A stretch of DNA of 64,000 nt from CAZQSS01 sp964596405 (GCA_964596405.1 CAZQSS010000001.1:16934-80933), one strand, 5' to 3'; shown: positions 50,593 to 60,181, counted from the first letter of the stretch. Numbers and translations: made by a program. Notes: generated by a model not told the origin, from the letters alone.

Positions 50593-51186
50593 TTACTCCT
50601 TACTTTTGAGAATGCGGATGATATCGTTGACAGCCAAAAACGGCAACATCAAATGCGTGGCGGGCAAAATAATTTTTTCATCCGCCTGAGGATGCATGGC
50701 ATTTTCGGCGCCCCAAACGATGGTGTCGTAAGCGCCGCCAATACAATGAATAGTCAACTTTTTAGACACTCTCCGTTTCAAAAAATCCAGAAAGCTGCTT
50801 TGAGGCGACATCTGGCGCAATGAGATATAAAGCTTGCCCAGAACAGCGCCGGCAATCTTGGCTAAAGGCGTGCCTTGAAAGGGCGAACCGATAGTAACGA
50901 TTGTATCAACAAAGTCGGCGGCGCCGTATATTTGAACAGCCGCCACCGCCACAAGACCGCCCATACTGTAACCGATTAAGGCAACCGGCCGACCCGATTC
51001 CCGCGCCAGCTCTCGGCACTTTAAGGCTACGGCTCTGGCGTGCGGACGAATATCCTTGATGGGCAAAAACTGCGGCGCGTAAAATTCCGGCTCAAAACCG
51101 GCATCTTGCAGTTTAGAAACCAGATACGGAAACATAATATATGAACCACCCATGCCTTGAATCAACAGCACCCTTTTGCTTCGCAT
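50593..51186 (-). CDS. Lipase-like alpha/beta hydrolase
   Basis: 197 residues from ATG 51186 (MRSKRVLLIQGMGGSYIMF), with AAAGGGG upstream. The oxyanion region is LIQGMGGS, the nucleophile is in LIGYSMGGLV, and TIGSPFQGTPLA is typical of triacylglycerol lipase/PGAP1-type hydrolases. The acid and His are probably Asp/His near the end (CIGGAYDTIVWG, PATHLMLPF). No signal peptide, so cytoplasmic. The preceding adenosine deaminase gene ends 81 bp upstream. Confidence 0.8.
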   Translation of the reverse strand: MRSKRVLLIQGMGGSYIMFPYLVSKLQDAGFEPEFYAPQFLPIKDIRPHARAVALKCRELARESGRPVALIGYSMGGLVAVAAVQIYGAADFVDTIVTIGSPFQGTPLAKIAGAVLGKLYISLRQMSPQSSFLDFLKRRVSKKLTIHCIGGAYDTIVWGAENAMHPQADEKIILPATHLMLPFLAVNDIIRILKSKE

Positions 51187-51266
51187 CCTCGTCCCCTTTC
51201 TCTCAAGTATTTTGCGGATTAATTGTAAAGAACCTGAATTTAATCTATATCTTTTTTGATTTTTTG

Positions 51267-52349
51267 TCAACCTGCTTGGTTAAGCATATCTAACAGCTTA
51301 TCTTTTTCGTCCTGATTGAGAAAAGACGAATTAACTGCGTTGATTTGAAATTGGCGCAAATCACGCCGGGGTTCGGCGGAATCTTTTAGAACCTCGACCA
51401 AAACATCACTCAACGTAAAATTAAAAATCCCCGGATCGTCCGTGTTGATACTGACCAAAGCACCGCGATCAATTAAACTGTTTATATTGAGATCGCGATG
51501 AGATTTGATAAAACCGCAAGTTGTATTAGACAGCGGACACAACTCCAACCCGATTTTTTTCTCCACCACGGCTTTTAACAAATCTTCGTGTTGGCTGATA
51601 GGAATGGCATGACCCAACCGGTCGGCCCGGAGTTTAAAAATAGCGGTTTTAATATTTTCATAAAGTCGCCCGCCAAATTCACCGGCATGCACCGTGCGTT
51701 TGAGCGGCGAATTAAAAGTCAGTTCAAAAGCCAACAAGTGGCGCTCGGGCGGATAACTTGCTTCATCACAGGCCAAGTCCAAGGCCACGACGCCGTCGGG
51801 CGCGCAATCAATGGCCGCTTGAGCGATTTTGACCCCGACATCGGGCTCGGCCTCGCGGCCAATACAGACAATAATTTTTGTCTTGACACCAAATTCTTTT
51901 TCGCCCAGTTTGAGTCCGCGGCTGACCGCGCGGATAATGGTTTGATAATTTAATTTTTGCCGCAGGTCGGATTGAGCGTGACCATAGTAGGTCGATTCAC
52001 CTGTGTGATATTGGGGCGCAAAACGCAACTCGGCGTAAATAATGCCATCTTGGGCCAAATGCTCCACTTCATGAAAAGCTACATATTCCAAATTTTCCTC
52101 GGTCTGCATCACGCTGGTGACCAAACCAAAGCCTTTTTGAAACAACGCTTTCAAATCCTTTTCGCGCAACCGGCGAAAATAATTTTTCAACTCTCCGTCC
52201 GTTTTTACCGGCAACGGGATATTTCCGCGCTGAGCCAAAAAGAAAATATCTTCTTCAGCCACATCGCCATCAAGGTGACGATGCAAATCAATTTTTGGAA
52301 ATTGCCTGACAGTCTCTAAATTTAAAATGCTTCTTGTTGGATTTTCCAT
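51267..52349 (-). CDS. add: Adenosine deaminase-like metallohydrolase
   Basis: 360 residues. KIDLHRHLDG (HxH), DLACDEASYPPERHLLAF, RTVHAGEF and LVSINTDDPGIFNFTL are the zinc ligands and catalytic residues of the adenosine/adenine deaminase family. SNTTCGFI (often C-P-x-SN) recalls adenine deaminases too. Salvages purines; fits a host-dependent CPR cell together with the nucleoside phosphorylase. Its 5' end overlaps the next gene by 28 bp. Confidence 0.9.
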   Translation of the reverse strand: MENPTRSILNLETVRQFPKIDLHRHLDGDVAEEDIFFLAQRGNIPLPVKTDGELKNYFRRLREKDLKALFQKGFGLVTSVMQTEENLEYVAFHEVEHLAQDGIIYAELRFAPQYHTGESTYYGHAQSDLRQKLNYQTIIRAVSRGLKLGEKEFGVKTKIIVCIGREAEPDVGVKIAQAAIDCAPDGVVALDLACDEASYPPERHLLAFELTFNSPLKRTVHAGEFGGRLYENIKTAIFKLRADRLGHAIPISQHEDLLKAVVEKKIGLELCPLSNTTCGFIKSHRDLNINSLIDRGALVSINTDDPGIFNFTLSDVLVEVLKDSAEPRRDLRQFQINAVNSSFLNQDEKDKLLDMLNQAG

Positions 52350-54181
52350 AAAACACTTGAAATAAAACTGGCATTGTCAAAACCATTGGAAGAGACTATA
52401 AAAAGCGCGCCTAACCCGTCCACAGCCACTCCTTGCAAATCTCGATAAAGAAGCGGAAAACGCCGGCGTTTCAATTCACGCCCTTCGGCCGAAAAAATAA
52501 TAACTTCCCGACGACCGTTATCAGAAACAATCACCTCTCCCCGCTCCCCGACGGCAATATCCTCCGGAGAACGCAAGCCATCTCGCGGGTCGACAAAAAT
52601 TTCTAATGGCTGACCGGGTGTATATTTAAAAATAGCGCCGGTGGTATCGTCGGTAATAAGAAAAGTTTTTAAAATCGGATGCCAAATAATTCCCTCGGGC
52701 GCTTTAAATAGCGGGTGGTCGGGATATTCTTTTTTGGTTTGACCGTCCGGAAAAATTTGAGTAATTGAATTTTCGCTTTCGTCAATCACCGTGATTAAAT
52801 CGTCTTCATCAACAAACAAACCCTCTGGATGGCGAGGAAAATTTTTCATAACCGATAGCGCCACCCAGCCGCCACCGGTTGAATATCTAAAAATTTTCCC
52901 TTGGGCACTGTCTGAAACATAAACCGTCTTGGAATTAGCGGTTACACTGTCAATGTCGCGTAGTTGATTTTGAGGATCAGGGAGACGAGTTAACGCGCCA
53001 TTTTGTAACACAAAAACACCCGGACCCTTATGGTTGCCCGCCAAAGCCGGCGCGGATTCATTGGCCACAACCACACCCCATTGAGGATGATAAAATAAAT
53101 CATCGGTATGGTATAAACCCGCCCCCAGATCGGCGATTTTTACAAAAACACCGTCATTGGTTCGCCCAACGGAAACAATTAAAAAAATAACAAGTAACGC
53201 CGCGCCGCCACTCATGGCCAGTATTATTTTTTGTTTCCAACTAAAACGCGGATTAATAATTTGTCCGGATGGCGGTTGTAACAAGTCGCCCCTAACTGTC
53301 ATTCCATAGGCGCCTAAAGCAAAAAAGACGGCGGCAAAAAATTCCAAAACCTCTTCCCAAGCGTTAAAAAAGAACTTCGGTTGCCAGATAATATACCAAA
53401 AATCGGAAAATTCATGACCGCGCCAAACTAATTTATCAGTTATGGCTTGAATTCCGGAGAACAACTGATTGTCCAAAGTATCAAACAACGTGGCCGCGAT
53501 AAATAAAAAAATTCCCCAAAGATGCGCGGTCACTAAAAATGATTTTTGAGCGGATGATAAAAATTTGTTTAAAGTCCTGACAATAAAAAAAATAACAATG
53601 AGCCCGATGATACCGTAAAACACAGTGACAAAATCAGTGACATATCCCGGCCAATGAAAAATTTTTTGCAGATTATCGCCGATTCTTTCATGGAGTAAAA
53701 AAAGTTCGTCGGACGCGGCAAAAATTAAACCCAAAGATAAAAGACCAAAGGCGCTTAAAATAATTTTATTGACACGATTTTGACCGGCCAATTTTAACCA
53801 TAATAAAGCCGCTAAAAAAAGAGCGGCGGCCGTGGGATAACGGATCCAAGAATACTCTTCAATTAAAGACCAGCGTTGATCGAAAATAAAAACAAAAAGA
53901 AGCGCTAAAAAAGCGCACCAAGAAAAAATTAAGCCGCGATGCCAAATAATGGCGCGCGGCCGCCACCAACAAATTACAGTTATCAGCCACGCCAACAAAA
54001 GGCTGGCAAATATAATATAAAGACGAACTAGAACCTCATATGAAAGGGCGCGGCCGGCCAAATTCTCAATTGGCAAGATCAGCGCCGGAACGGCCAGCGC
54101 GGCTAAAAAATTCGCAAAAATAAAACAAAAAACCGCCCAAAATACCTTTTTGAAAAATGTTTTATTGGCTTTTAGATTCAT
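52322..54181 (-). CDS. Polytopic membrane protein with C-terminal beta-propeller
   Basis: 619 residues. Residues 1-~345 hold about nine membrane helices, some with conserved-looking Glu/Trp (AASDELFLLHERIGDNLQ and WQPKFFFNAWEEVLEF). From ~355 on there are six or so blades of NHL/SMP-30 type (DIDSVTANSKTVYVSDSAQGKIFRY, HPEGLFVDEDDLITVIDESENS, PEDIAVGERGEVIVSDNGRREV). The propeller should lie outside the cell. I do not know the family as a whole; it could bind a surface partner. The coupling with adenosine deaminase is by overlap. Confidence 0.7.
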   Translation of the reverse strand: MNLKANKTFFKKVFWAVFCFIFANFLAALAVPALILPIENLAGRALSYEVLVRLYIIFASLLLAWLITVICWWRPRAIIWHRGLIFSWCAFLALLFVFIFDQRWSLIEEYSWIRYPTAAALFLAALLWLKLAGQNRVNKIILSAFGLLSLGLIFAASDELFLLHERIGDNLQKIFHWPGYVTDFVTVFYGIIGLIVIFFIVRTLNKFLSSAQKSFLVTAHLWGIFLFIAATLFDTLDNQLFSGIQAITDKLVWRGHEFSDFWYIIWQPKFFFNAWEEVLEFFAAVFFALGAYGMTVRGDLLQPPSGQIINPRFSWKQKIILAMSGGAALLVIFLIVSVGRTNDGVFVKIADLGAGLYHTDDLFYHPQWGVVVANESAPALAGNHKGPGVFVLQNGALTRLPDPQNQLRDIDSVTANSKTVYVSDSAQGKIFRYSTGGGWVALSVMKNFPRHPEGLFVDEDDLITVIDESENSITQIFPDGQTKKEYPDHPLFKAPEGIIWHPILKTFLITDDTTGAIFKYTPGQPLEIFVDPRDGLRSPEDIAVGERGEVIVSDNGRREVIIFSAEGRELKRRRFPLLYRDLQGVAVDGLGALFIVSSNGFDNASFISSVLWKIQQEAF

Positions 54182-54210
54182 GTTTTGAGATGGTTCTTTT
54201 ATATTCTACC

Positions 54211-54237
54211 AAAAAATCGCCTTTTAGGCGATTTTTT
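54211..54237. terminator. Terminator after the HI0933-like gene
   Basis: Stem AAAAAATCGCC/GGCGATTTTTT with a five-base loop. Shares the preceding TTCTACC and much of the stem with the terminator at 56965-56989. Confidence 0.88.
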
Positions 54238-54247
54238 GAAACTTCTA

Positions 54248-55483
54248 TTAATCTTTTTTAGCGGCGCTTTCACCGGCCAGCCGGCCAACGCTCCAGCAGG
54301 CCTGGAGGTTAAATCCGCCGGTTGGACCGTCTAAATCCAAAACTTCGCCGGCCAAAAATAAATTACTGATAATTTTAGACCGCATGGCGCGGGGATCAAC
54401 CTCTTTCAAATCCACACCGCCGGTGGTCACCATGGCTTTATCAAAACCGTCTACTTTTTGAATGTCCAAATCAAAAGTCTTAAACAGTTTTAATACTGCC
54501 TGGCGTTCGGTTTTCACAATCTGATTAACTCTTGTCTCCGGCGCGATTTTAACTAATTTTAACAAAACAGGAATCAGCTTGGGTGGTAAAAATCCCGTGA
54601 GCGCGTTTTTGATTTGGCTGTTGCTGTTGGCGGAAAAAATATTCCGCAATCTTAAATCCAAATTTGATACATTTTCGTTGGGAAAAAAGTCTATTGTTAA
54701 TTTTACATTGGGCAAAGACCGTGCCACCAAGCCGCTTGCCGCTAAAATTGCCGGACCACTCAAGCCGTCGGCGGTAAAAACCGCCTCGCCTGTTCGGCTG
54801 TCTATTGTCCGTTCGTCTTTTTGCCAGCTAAACTTGACGCCAACCAAACTTACGCCTTCCAAATCTTTGATAAATTTATTTTTGACAATAATCGGCGCCA
54901 AGGCCGGTCGGGGCTCAACAACCTTGTGCCCCAAGGCCGCTAACCAATTGTAGCCCTCACCGGTTGAACCGGTGGCGGGATAGGATTTGCCGCCGGTCGC
55001 AATCAGATAATTTTTCGCGAAAAATTCCCGGCCGTCGGCTAAAACAACTTTTTTTATCAAATTGTCTTCTTTAACAATTTTTTTGACCGCGGCGCCGGTA
55101 ATAACTTCCACTTGAGACTGACGGATATAATCAAGCAATACCGCCAAAATATCCCGAGCCTTGTCGCTGACCGGAAAAGCGCGGTTATTATCTTCAATTT
55201 TAATTTTTACGCCCCGCTGGGTAAAAAAATCAATGGCCGAGGCAGAATCAAAACGCGACAGAGCGGAAAATAAAAATTTACCCTGCGATCCAAAAGCTTT
55301 TACCATCTCGCGGACGCTGATATTGTTGGTCAGGTTACAGCGTTCTTTACCGGTCAAAAGCAGTTTTACGCCCACGCGTTCATTTTTTTCCAAAAGCAGT
55401 ACCCGCGCGCCGCATTCACCGGCCCGTCCGGCGGCCATTAGTCCGGCCGCGCCGCCGCCGATAACAATCAAATCGTAACTCAT
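54248..55483 (-). CDS. HI0933/BaiN-family FAD-dependent oxidoreductase
   Basis: 411 residues. YDLIVIGGGAAGLMAAGRAGE (dinucleotide fold), ERVGVKLLLTGKERCNLTNN, YLIATGGKSYPATGSTGEGY and the C-terminal NLFLAGEVLDLDGPTGGFNLQACWSVG match this flavoprotein family. Substrate unknown in most members. It begins five bases after the ABC-F gene. Confidence 0.93.
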   Translation of the reverse strand: MSYDLIVIGGGAAGLMAAGRAGECGARVLLLEKNERVGVKLLLTGKERCNLTNNISVREMVKAFGSQGKFLFSALSRFDSASAIDFFTQRGVKIKIEDNNRAFPVSDKARDILAVLLDYIRQSQVEVITGAAVKKIVKEDNLIKKVVLADGREFFAKNYLIATGGKSYPATGSTGEGYNWLAALGHKVVEPRPALAPIIVKNKFIKDLEGVSLVGVKFSWQKDERTIDSRTGEAVFTADGLSGPAILAASGLVARSLPNVKLTIDFFPNENVSNLDLRLRNIFSANSNSQIKNALTGFLPPKLIPVLLKLVKIAPETRVNQIVKTERQAVLKLFKTFDLDIQKVDGFDKAMVTTGGVDLKEVDPRAMRSKIISNLFLAGEVLDLDGPTGGFNLQACWSVGRLAGESAAKKD

Positions 55484-55487
55484 AGAA

Positions 55488-56939
55488 TTAAAGACTGCCT
55501 AAATCAAGATACTCATCAAATTTAATTTCTTTAACAAAATCCGGCATATGGCTGACCAAAATAATCGCGCCCTGATAATTATTAATCGCCCGGGCAATAA
55601 CCGGCAGATGGCGAAAATTGATATGATTGGTCGGCTCATCTAAAATCAAAAGCCCCGGCCGCATTAAAACCAGCCGAGCAAAAGACAATAATCCTTTTTG
55701 ACCTTCGGACAAATGTGAAATTTTGTGATCCATCAGTTCGCCGGTAATAAAAAAACTGGCGGCCACCGAGCGCATTTGCTGGGTGTCCACCCGATCGGCT
55801 AAAATACTTTTCAAGGAATCAAAAACCAGGCTGTCAAAATCTAAAGTGGCAAAATCCTGACTGTAATACCCGACTGTCACGCCGTCCATAATCACCGCGC
55901 CTTCATTTTTATTGTTGACCAAAGACCGCAAGAGCGTGCTCTTACCCAAACCATTGGGGCCGGAGACCAGCAGACGGGACTTTTGCCGCATAATCAAATT
56001 TACTTTTTTAACAACCGGCTTGTGGTCTTTAATAATCTTAACTGATTTTATAGTCACAATGTTCCCCACCACTTCCTGATTCGGAATCGTAAATTCCCGG
56101 ATGGTTTTATCTTCTCTTCTGACCGCCACTTTATTTTCTTCCAAATCTTCGGTTTCTTCTTTCAGTTTGGAAGCCAGTTTTCTCATTTTACCGCCTTTAT
56201 TGGCAAAAAAATTCACTTTTTCTTTACGATCTTTAATCTGTTTTTCCAGCTGGGCGTTTTTCATTTGTTCCCGTTCAATCCGATTTTTTATTTCCTCAAC
56301 CACCGAATAATAATCCCCCACGTATGTTTCTATTTTATTGGTAAAAGTATCCAAATACAGCACGCCTTCGGTAAAAGAATTAAGAAAATCCGCGTCATGC
56401 GAAATAACAATAACGGTTTTATCGTACATGACTAAAAATTCAATCAGATGATCAATACCCGCTTGATCCAAATTGTTGGTGGGCTCGTCTAAAAGCAAAA
56501 TGTCGGGATTTTGAACCAAAGCAAAAGCCAAAAGAAGCCGGGCTTGCTGTCCGCCCGAAAGTTCCCCCACCAGCCGGTCAAACGGCGCTTCAAAATTCAC
56601 CGCCGCCATAGCCTTGCTGATTTTACTTTTTAAATTGGGCGGGGCGATTTCAAAAGCCTTGGCAAAATATTGCTCTACCGTCAAATCCAAATCGGCCCGC
56701 GCCACCATTTGAAGCGCCGTGCCAATAGTGGCCCCGGTGGCCACCGTCACTTGGCCGCTTTTAGGCTGAATTTCTTTTCGAATAAGATTAAACAAGGTGC
56801 TTTTGCCCGCGCCGTTTTGCCCCATTAAAGTAATTTTGGCGCCGCGGCGAACGTTAAAACTAACCTCGTTCAAAACGGGTTTGTCATGATGGTATTCAAA
56901 AGAAACTTCGTTAAATTTTAAGATACCTTCTTCGGCCAT
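55488..56939 (-). CDS. ABC-F family ATPase
   Basis: 483 residues from ATG 56939 (MAEEGILKFNEVSFEYHH); ATG 56957 adds MINNTY. Two ABC domains: Walker A GQNGAGKST and GPNGLGKST, signatures LSGGQQARLLLAF and LSEGQKGLLSFAR, Walker B DILLLDEPTNNLD and GLLILDEPTNHIN. No membrane part. The linker (residues ~220-290) is strongly charged, as in ribosome-acting EttA-like factors. A palindrome of the 40617 family lies 60 bp upstream. Confidence 0.93.
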   Translation of the reverse strand: MAEEGILKFNEVSFEYHHDKPVLNEVSFNVRRGAKITLMGQNGAGKSTLFNLIRKEIQPKSGQVTVATGATIGTALQMVARADLDLTVEQYFAKAFEIAPPNLKSKISKAMAAVNFEAPFDRLVGELSGGQQARLLLAFALVQNPDILLLDEPTNNLDQAGIDHLIEFLVMYDKTVIVISHDADFLNSFTEGVLYLDTFTNKIETYVGDYYSVVEEIKNRIEREQMKNAQLEKQIKDRKEKVNFFANKGGKMRKLASKLKEETEDLEENKVAVRREDKTIREFTIPNQEVVGNIVTIKSVKIIKDHKPVVKKVNLIMRQKSRLLVSGPNGLGKSTLLRSLVNNKNEGAVIMDGVTVGYYSQDFATLDFDSLVFDSLKSILADRVDTQQMRSVAASFFITGELMDHKISHLSEGQKGLLSFARLVLMRPGLLILDEPTNHINFRHLPVIARAINNYQGAIILVSHMPDFVKEIKFDEYLDLGSL

Positions 56940-56964
56940 ATAAGTATTGTTTATCATTCTACCA

Positions 56965-56989
56965 AAAAATCGCTTTTTGGGCGATTTTT
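56965..56989. terminator. Terminator between DEAD-box and ABC-F genes
   Basis: Stem AAAAATCGC/GCGATTTTT with a seven-base loop, flanked by TTCTACC as at 54211. Followed on one side by the 56998 palindrome. Confidence 0.8.
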
Positions 56990-56997
56990 GAATTTCT

Positions 56998-57027
56998 CAT
57001 TCTCACATTCTTGAGAATGTGAGAATG
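56998..57027. promoter_or_regulatory. CATTCTCACA-type perfect palindrome upstream of the ABC-F gene
   Basis: Perfect 14-bp arms CATTCTCACATTCT and AGAATGTGAGAATG separated by TG. Same family as 40943, 40584 and 35728. It starts six bases after the DEAD-box stop codon. Confidence 0.6.
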
Positions 57028-57032
57028 TTATT

Positions 57033-58316
57033 TTAGCGAATCGCGAAATTGCGGTGAGGATGACCGAAGGGTTGCTTGCCATGAGGCCGGCCAGGCCGGC
57101 CGCCCGGCGGACGCCCACCTTGAGCGCGGCCGCCATAAGAGCGGGCGCCCGGGCGAAACGGTCTGGCAGCGGCCGCGGCGCGGCGCGGCGGCAAAACCGG
57201 CAAGGCAGTCACCGTGATAGTTTTTTTAATCAGTCTTTCAATTTGTTTAATAGACGCTCTTTCTTCCGGCCCGGCAAAAGAAACCGCTTTGCCGGCGCTA
57301 CCCGCGCGGCCGGTGCGGCCGATGCGGTGCACATAATCATCCGGCGTGGACGGCAAATCATAATTGATAACTAAAGCGATGTTATCCACATCAATGCCGC
57401 GGGCGGCAATATCGGTCGCCACCAGCACGCGGAATTTGCCGGTTTTAAATCCGGCCATGGCCGCCGTTCTTTGGGCCAGCGACCGGTTGGAATGAATTTC
57501 CACGGCGGAGTGCCCCATATCCCTCACAAACTCGGCAATTTTTTTACAGCCGCGCTTGGTGCGGGAAAAAATTAAAACCGTGCCGGCGTTGTCGGCCAAC
57601 AATTTTTCTAAAAGTTGCACGCGCACGTCTCTAGACGCGATAAATATCTCCTGCTCCACATGGGCGACCGTCGTGCCGGCTGGCGCCACTTCAATGCGCC
57701 ACGGCATTTTCATAAAACGCGCGGCCATCTCGGCAATTGCCGGCGGCATGGTGGCCGAAAACATCAAAGTCTGCCTCTCTTTGGGGGCAAAACTCAAAAT
57801 CTGTCTGATCTGCGGCGCGAAACCGATATCAAACATTCTGTCGGCTTCATCCAGCACAATCATTTTCACTCTTTCCAAAGAAACATTTTTTTGTTGCAGA
57901 TGATCAATCAAGCGCCCCGGAGTAGAAACTAAAATATGCGGCCGGCGGCGAACAGCCTGAATCTGGGCGTGTGAAGAAGCGCCGCCAATCAGCACGGCGG
58001 TACGCAGACCAAATTTTCGGCCGACGCTGTGAAGAACTTCATCTACCTGCAAAGCCAGTTCGCGGGTCGGCAACAAAATCAGCCCTTGACCCTTGTTCTG
58101 GCCCAGTAATTGAATCATGGGAACGCCAAAAGCCAGGGTCTTGCCCGTGCCGGTCTGGGCAATCCCTACAATATCTTTGCCCTCCAGCGCCGCCGGAATA
58201 CACTGGTGCTGAATGGGTGTGGGCGTGGTGAACCGCAGGTGGTTTAAAACCCCAAGCAATTCAGGAGCAATGCCCAATTCATTAAAGCTGGGCACCGCTT
58301 GATTCGATGGTGTCAT
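57033..58316 (-). CDS. DEAD-box RNA helicase with RGG-like tail
   Basis: 427 residues from ATG 58316 (MTPSNQAVPSFNELGIAPELL). Q motif, AQTGTGKTLAF, PTRELALQ, VLDEADRMFD, SAT, and HRIGRTGRAGSAG. The last ~55 residues are Gly/Arg/Pro-rich (SYGGRAQGGRPPGGRPG). Probably ribosome assembly or cold-shock mRNA unwinding. The predicted promoter gives a ~90-base leader, long for this genome. Confidence 0.95.
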   Translation of the reverse strand: MTPSNQAVPSFNELGIAPELLGVLNHLRFTTPTPIQHQCIPAALEGKDIVGIAQTGTGKTLAFGVPMIQLLGQNKGQGLILLPTRELALQVDEVLHSVGRKFGLRTAVLIGGASSHAQIQAVRRRPHILVSTPGRLIDHLQQKNVSLERVKMIVLDEADRMFDIGFAPQIRQILSFAPKERQTLMFSATMPPAIAEMAARFMKMPWRIEVAPAGTTVAHVEQEIFIASRDVRVQLLEKLLADNAGTVLIFSRTKRGCKKIAEFVRDMGHSAVEIHSNRSLAQRTAAMAGFKTGKFRVLVATDIAARGIDVDNIALVINYDLPSTPDDYVHRIGRTGRAGSAGKAVSFAGPEERASIKQIERLIKKTITVTALPVLPPRRAAAAARPFRPGARSYGGRAQGGRPPGGRPGRPHGKQPFGHPHRNFAIR

Positions 58317-58415
58317 ATAAAATATGTAACCCGAGTTTCTATGGGCCACATTGATGACACAAAAGATTCGAGTCGTTGGCCGCTTAATTGAGCCAAAGTT
58401 TACTTAGAATTGATA

Positions 58416-58444
58416 AGTATAACACAAAATCCCGTTTTTGTCAA
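58416..58444 (-). promoter_or_regulatory. Promoter of the DEAD-box helicase gene
   Basis: Reverse strand TTGACA (58444-58439), 17-bp spacer, TATACT (58421-58416). Start codon lies 100 bp downstream, leaving an unusually long leader that could hold cold-responsive structure. Confidence 0.75.
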
Positions 58445-58464
58445 TAGGCGAAGGTTGGAAAAAG

Positions 58465-60174
58465 TCAGTTGAGCGTCATTCGGGCTATTCGCAGATCATC
58501 GTACGAGTACGCGCCGCCAAATTTTTCAAAGACAAGCGAGAGTCGGTCGGTCTTAAGTTCGCGAAAAGCGGCCTGAATATCCGGGAGATGACGGGTCAGC
58601 GCGGGTGTAAGCAGACGCGCCAGCTCTTCGCGATTGATTTTCCCTTTGAACAAAAGCTCTTCAATATGATTTAAAACAGTTTGTTCTTTAAGTCCGCGCT
58701 CTTTGGCAATCTGTGAGATGTTATTGCCCTTGTTCCAGAGTGCCAGGGTCTCGTCGCGGGTATTTATCCCCTTTCTCTTATTTACGCGCGCAGACGATTT
58801 TTCCACGCCAGATGGTTTTGGCCGGCCACCGCAGGCCGTCAGAAAATTTTTCTGCATTTTTTCCAGTTCAACCGGCAAAATTTTGGCAAAAGCCGTTTCC
58901 GCCTCGCTTGAGGACAAGCGGAAAACTTCATCTTCGCCCAAGACTTCCGGATGCACCCGAAACGCGCGTTCATTCCAGCCCAGAAGATACAAGCCCGAAA
59001 GCCGCCGCACCCGTGACAGCGCGACATACCCCTGCCCAAATTCAAAAACATCGCTTAAGTCCATCACGGCTTCGTCTAAACTTACCCCCTGGCTTTTGTG
59101 GACGGTAATCGCCCAAGCCAGACGAAGCGGCAGTTGCGTAATCCGCGCGCGAATCATTCCATTTTCTTCCACCGTCCAATCCATCGGCTCCACTTCGATC
59201 CGCTGTCCGCTTCGCGTCTTGACGATTGGGTAGCCGCTTTTTTGGTCAAATTCCAAAACCGTGCCGAGTGTGCCATTGACAAAACCTTCTTTGGAATTAT
59301 TTTTTGTAAACATCACGGCGGCGCCGACTTTAAGACAAAGCTCTTCCGGCGACAAACAACCTTTCTTCAACACCTCGGCCATCTTATCGCGGCCATGCGA
59401 AGACATCATAAACACTCGCGCTTGACCCGCCAGTTCAGCCAACGTTTCGTCATTGACGCGATCAACATCCACATTGTGCGAGAAAAGTTTTGGCGCGCGC
59501 TTGGGCGCGGCTTGGGGTTCAATTTTTCTGGTTTTAAGATGACTTAAATGGTCATCGCCAAAAACATCGCGCCGAATGGCCGAAAGCACAGAAAGCAAAT
59601 CAACGTCATCCTGCCGATGTTGCTCGGTCAGATAACACGTCATCGGGTTGACCCGCGCCCAGGCGGAAGAATCAAAAGCAAAACGAGGCGGTTTTATCTC
59701 TAGTCTGGTTTGCGCGCCCTCGGTCGCTTCGGCTCTAACCACGGGTGGCAACTGAAAAAAATCCCCGACAAAAATAACTTGCAATCCGCCGAACGGCTCC
59801 GGACTGCGTTTTATTTCGCTGCAGACGGCATCAACCATGGCAATCGTTTCGGGCGGCAACATTGACACTTCGTCTATAATAATAATTTTGGCGCGATGAA
59901 CGCGCTCGGCAATGTATTTGTTTGACGAAATTTCATCAAGCTGATATTTATCCAATTGTCTTTTGATACCGATACCGCTCCACGAATGAATGGTGGTGCC
60001 GCCGATGTGCGTCGCCGCGATGCCGGTGGAAGCCGTGATGGCCGGCTCAACACCGCGCTCGCGCAAATATGCCACGTATTGGTTGATCGTGTGCGTTTTG
60101 CCGGAGCCGGGTTCGCCGGTCAAAAATACATTCACGCCGGTTTTCAAAATTGTAAGAGCTTGAGATTGTTTCAT
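58465..60174 (-). CDS. PIF1-like helicase with C-terminal HTH domain
   Basis: 569 residues. GEPGSGKTHTI (Walker A), ASTGIAATHIGGTTIHSWSG, IIIDEVSMLPPE, VGDFFQLPPV, LTEQHRQ and the C-terminal VHKSQGVSLDEAVMDLSDVFEFGQGYVALSRV are PIF1/RecD2-type superfamily 1B motifs. Residues ~480-569 hold an HTH domain (TLALWNKGNNISQIAKERGLKEQTVLNHIEELL) like that of bacterial helicase C-terminal domains. A DNA helicase for replication or repair, possibly structure-specific. Confidence 0.93.
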   Translation of the reverse strand: MKQSQALTILKTGVNVFLTGEPGSGKTHTINQYVAYLRERGVEPAITASTGIAATHIGGTTIHSWSGIGIKRQLDKYQLDEISSNKYIAERVHRAKIIIIDEVSMLPPETIAMVDAVCSEIKRSPEPFGGLQVIFVGDFFQLPPVVRAEATEGAQTRLEIKPPRFAFDSSAWARVNPMTCYLTEQHRQDDVDLLSVLSAIRRDVFGDDHLSHLKTRKIEPQAAPKRAPKLFSHNVDVDRVNDETLAELAGQARVFMMSSHGRDKMAEVLKKGCLSPEELCLKVGAAVMFTKNNSKEGFVNGTLGTVLEFDQKSGYPIVKTRSGQRIEVEPMDWTVEENGMIRARITQLPLRLAWAITVHKSQGVSLDEAVMDLSDVFEFGQGYVALSRVRRLSGLYLLGWNERAFRVHPEVLGEDEVFRLSSSEAETAFAKILPVELEKMQKNFLTACGGRPKPSGVEKSSARVNKRKGINTRDETLALWNKGNNISQIAKERGLKEQTVLNHIEELLFKGKINREELARLLTPALTRHLPDIQAAFRELKTDRLSLVFEKFGGAYSYDDLRIARMTLN

Positions 60175-60181
60175 TTGAGAA

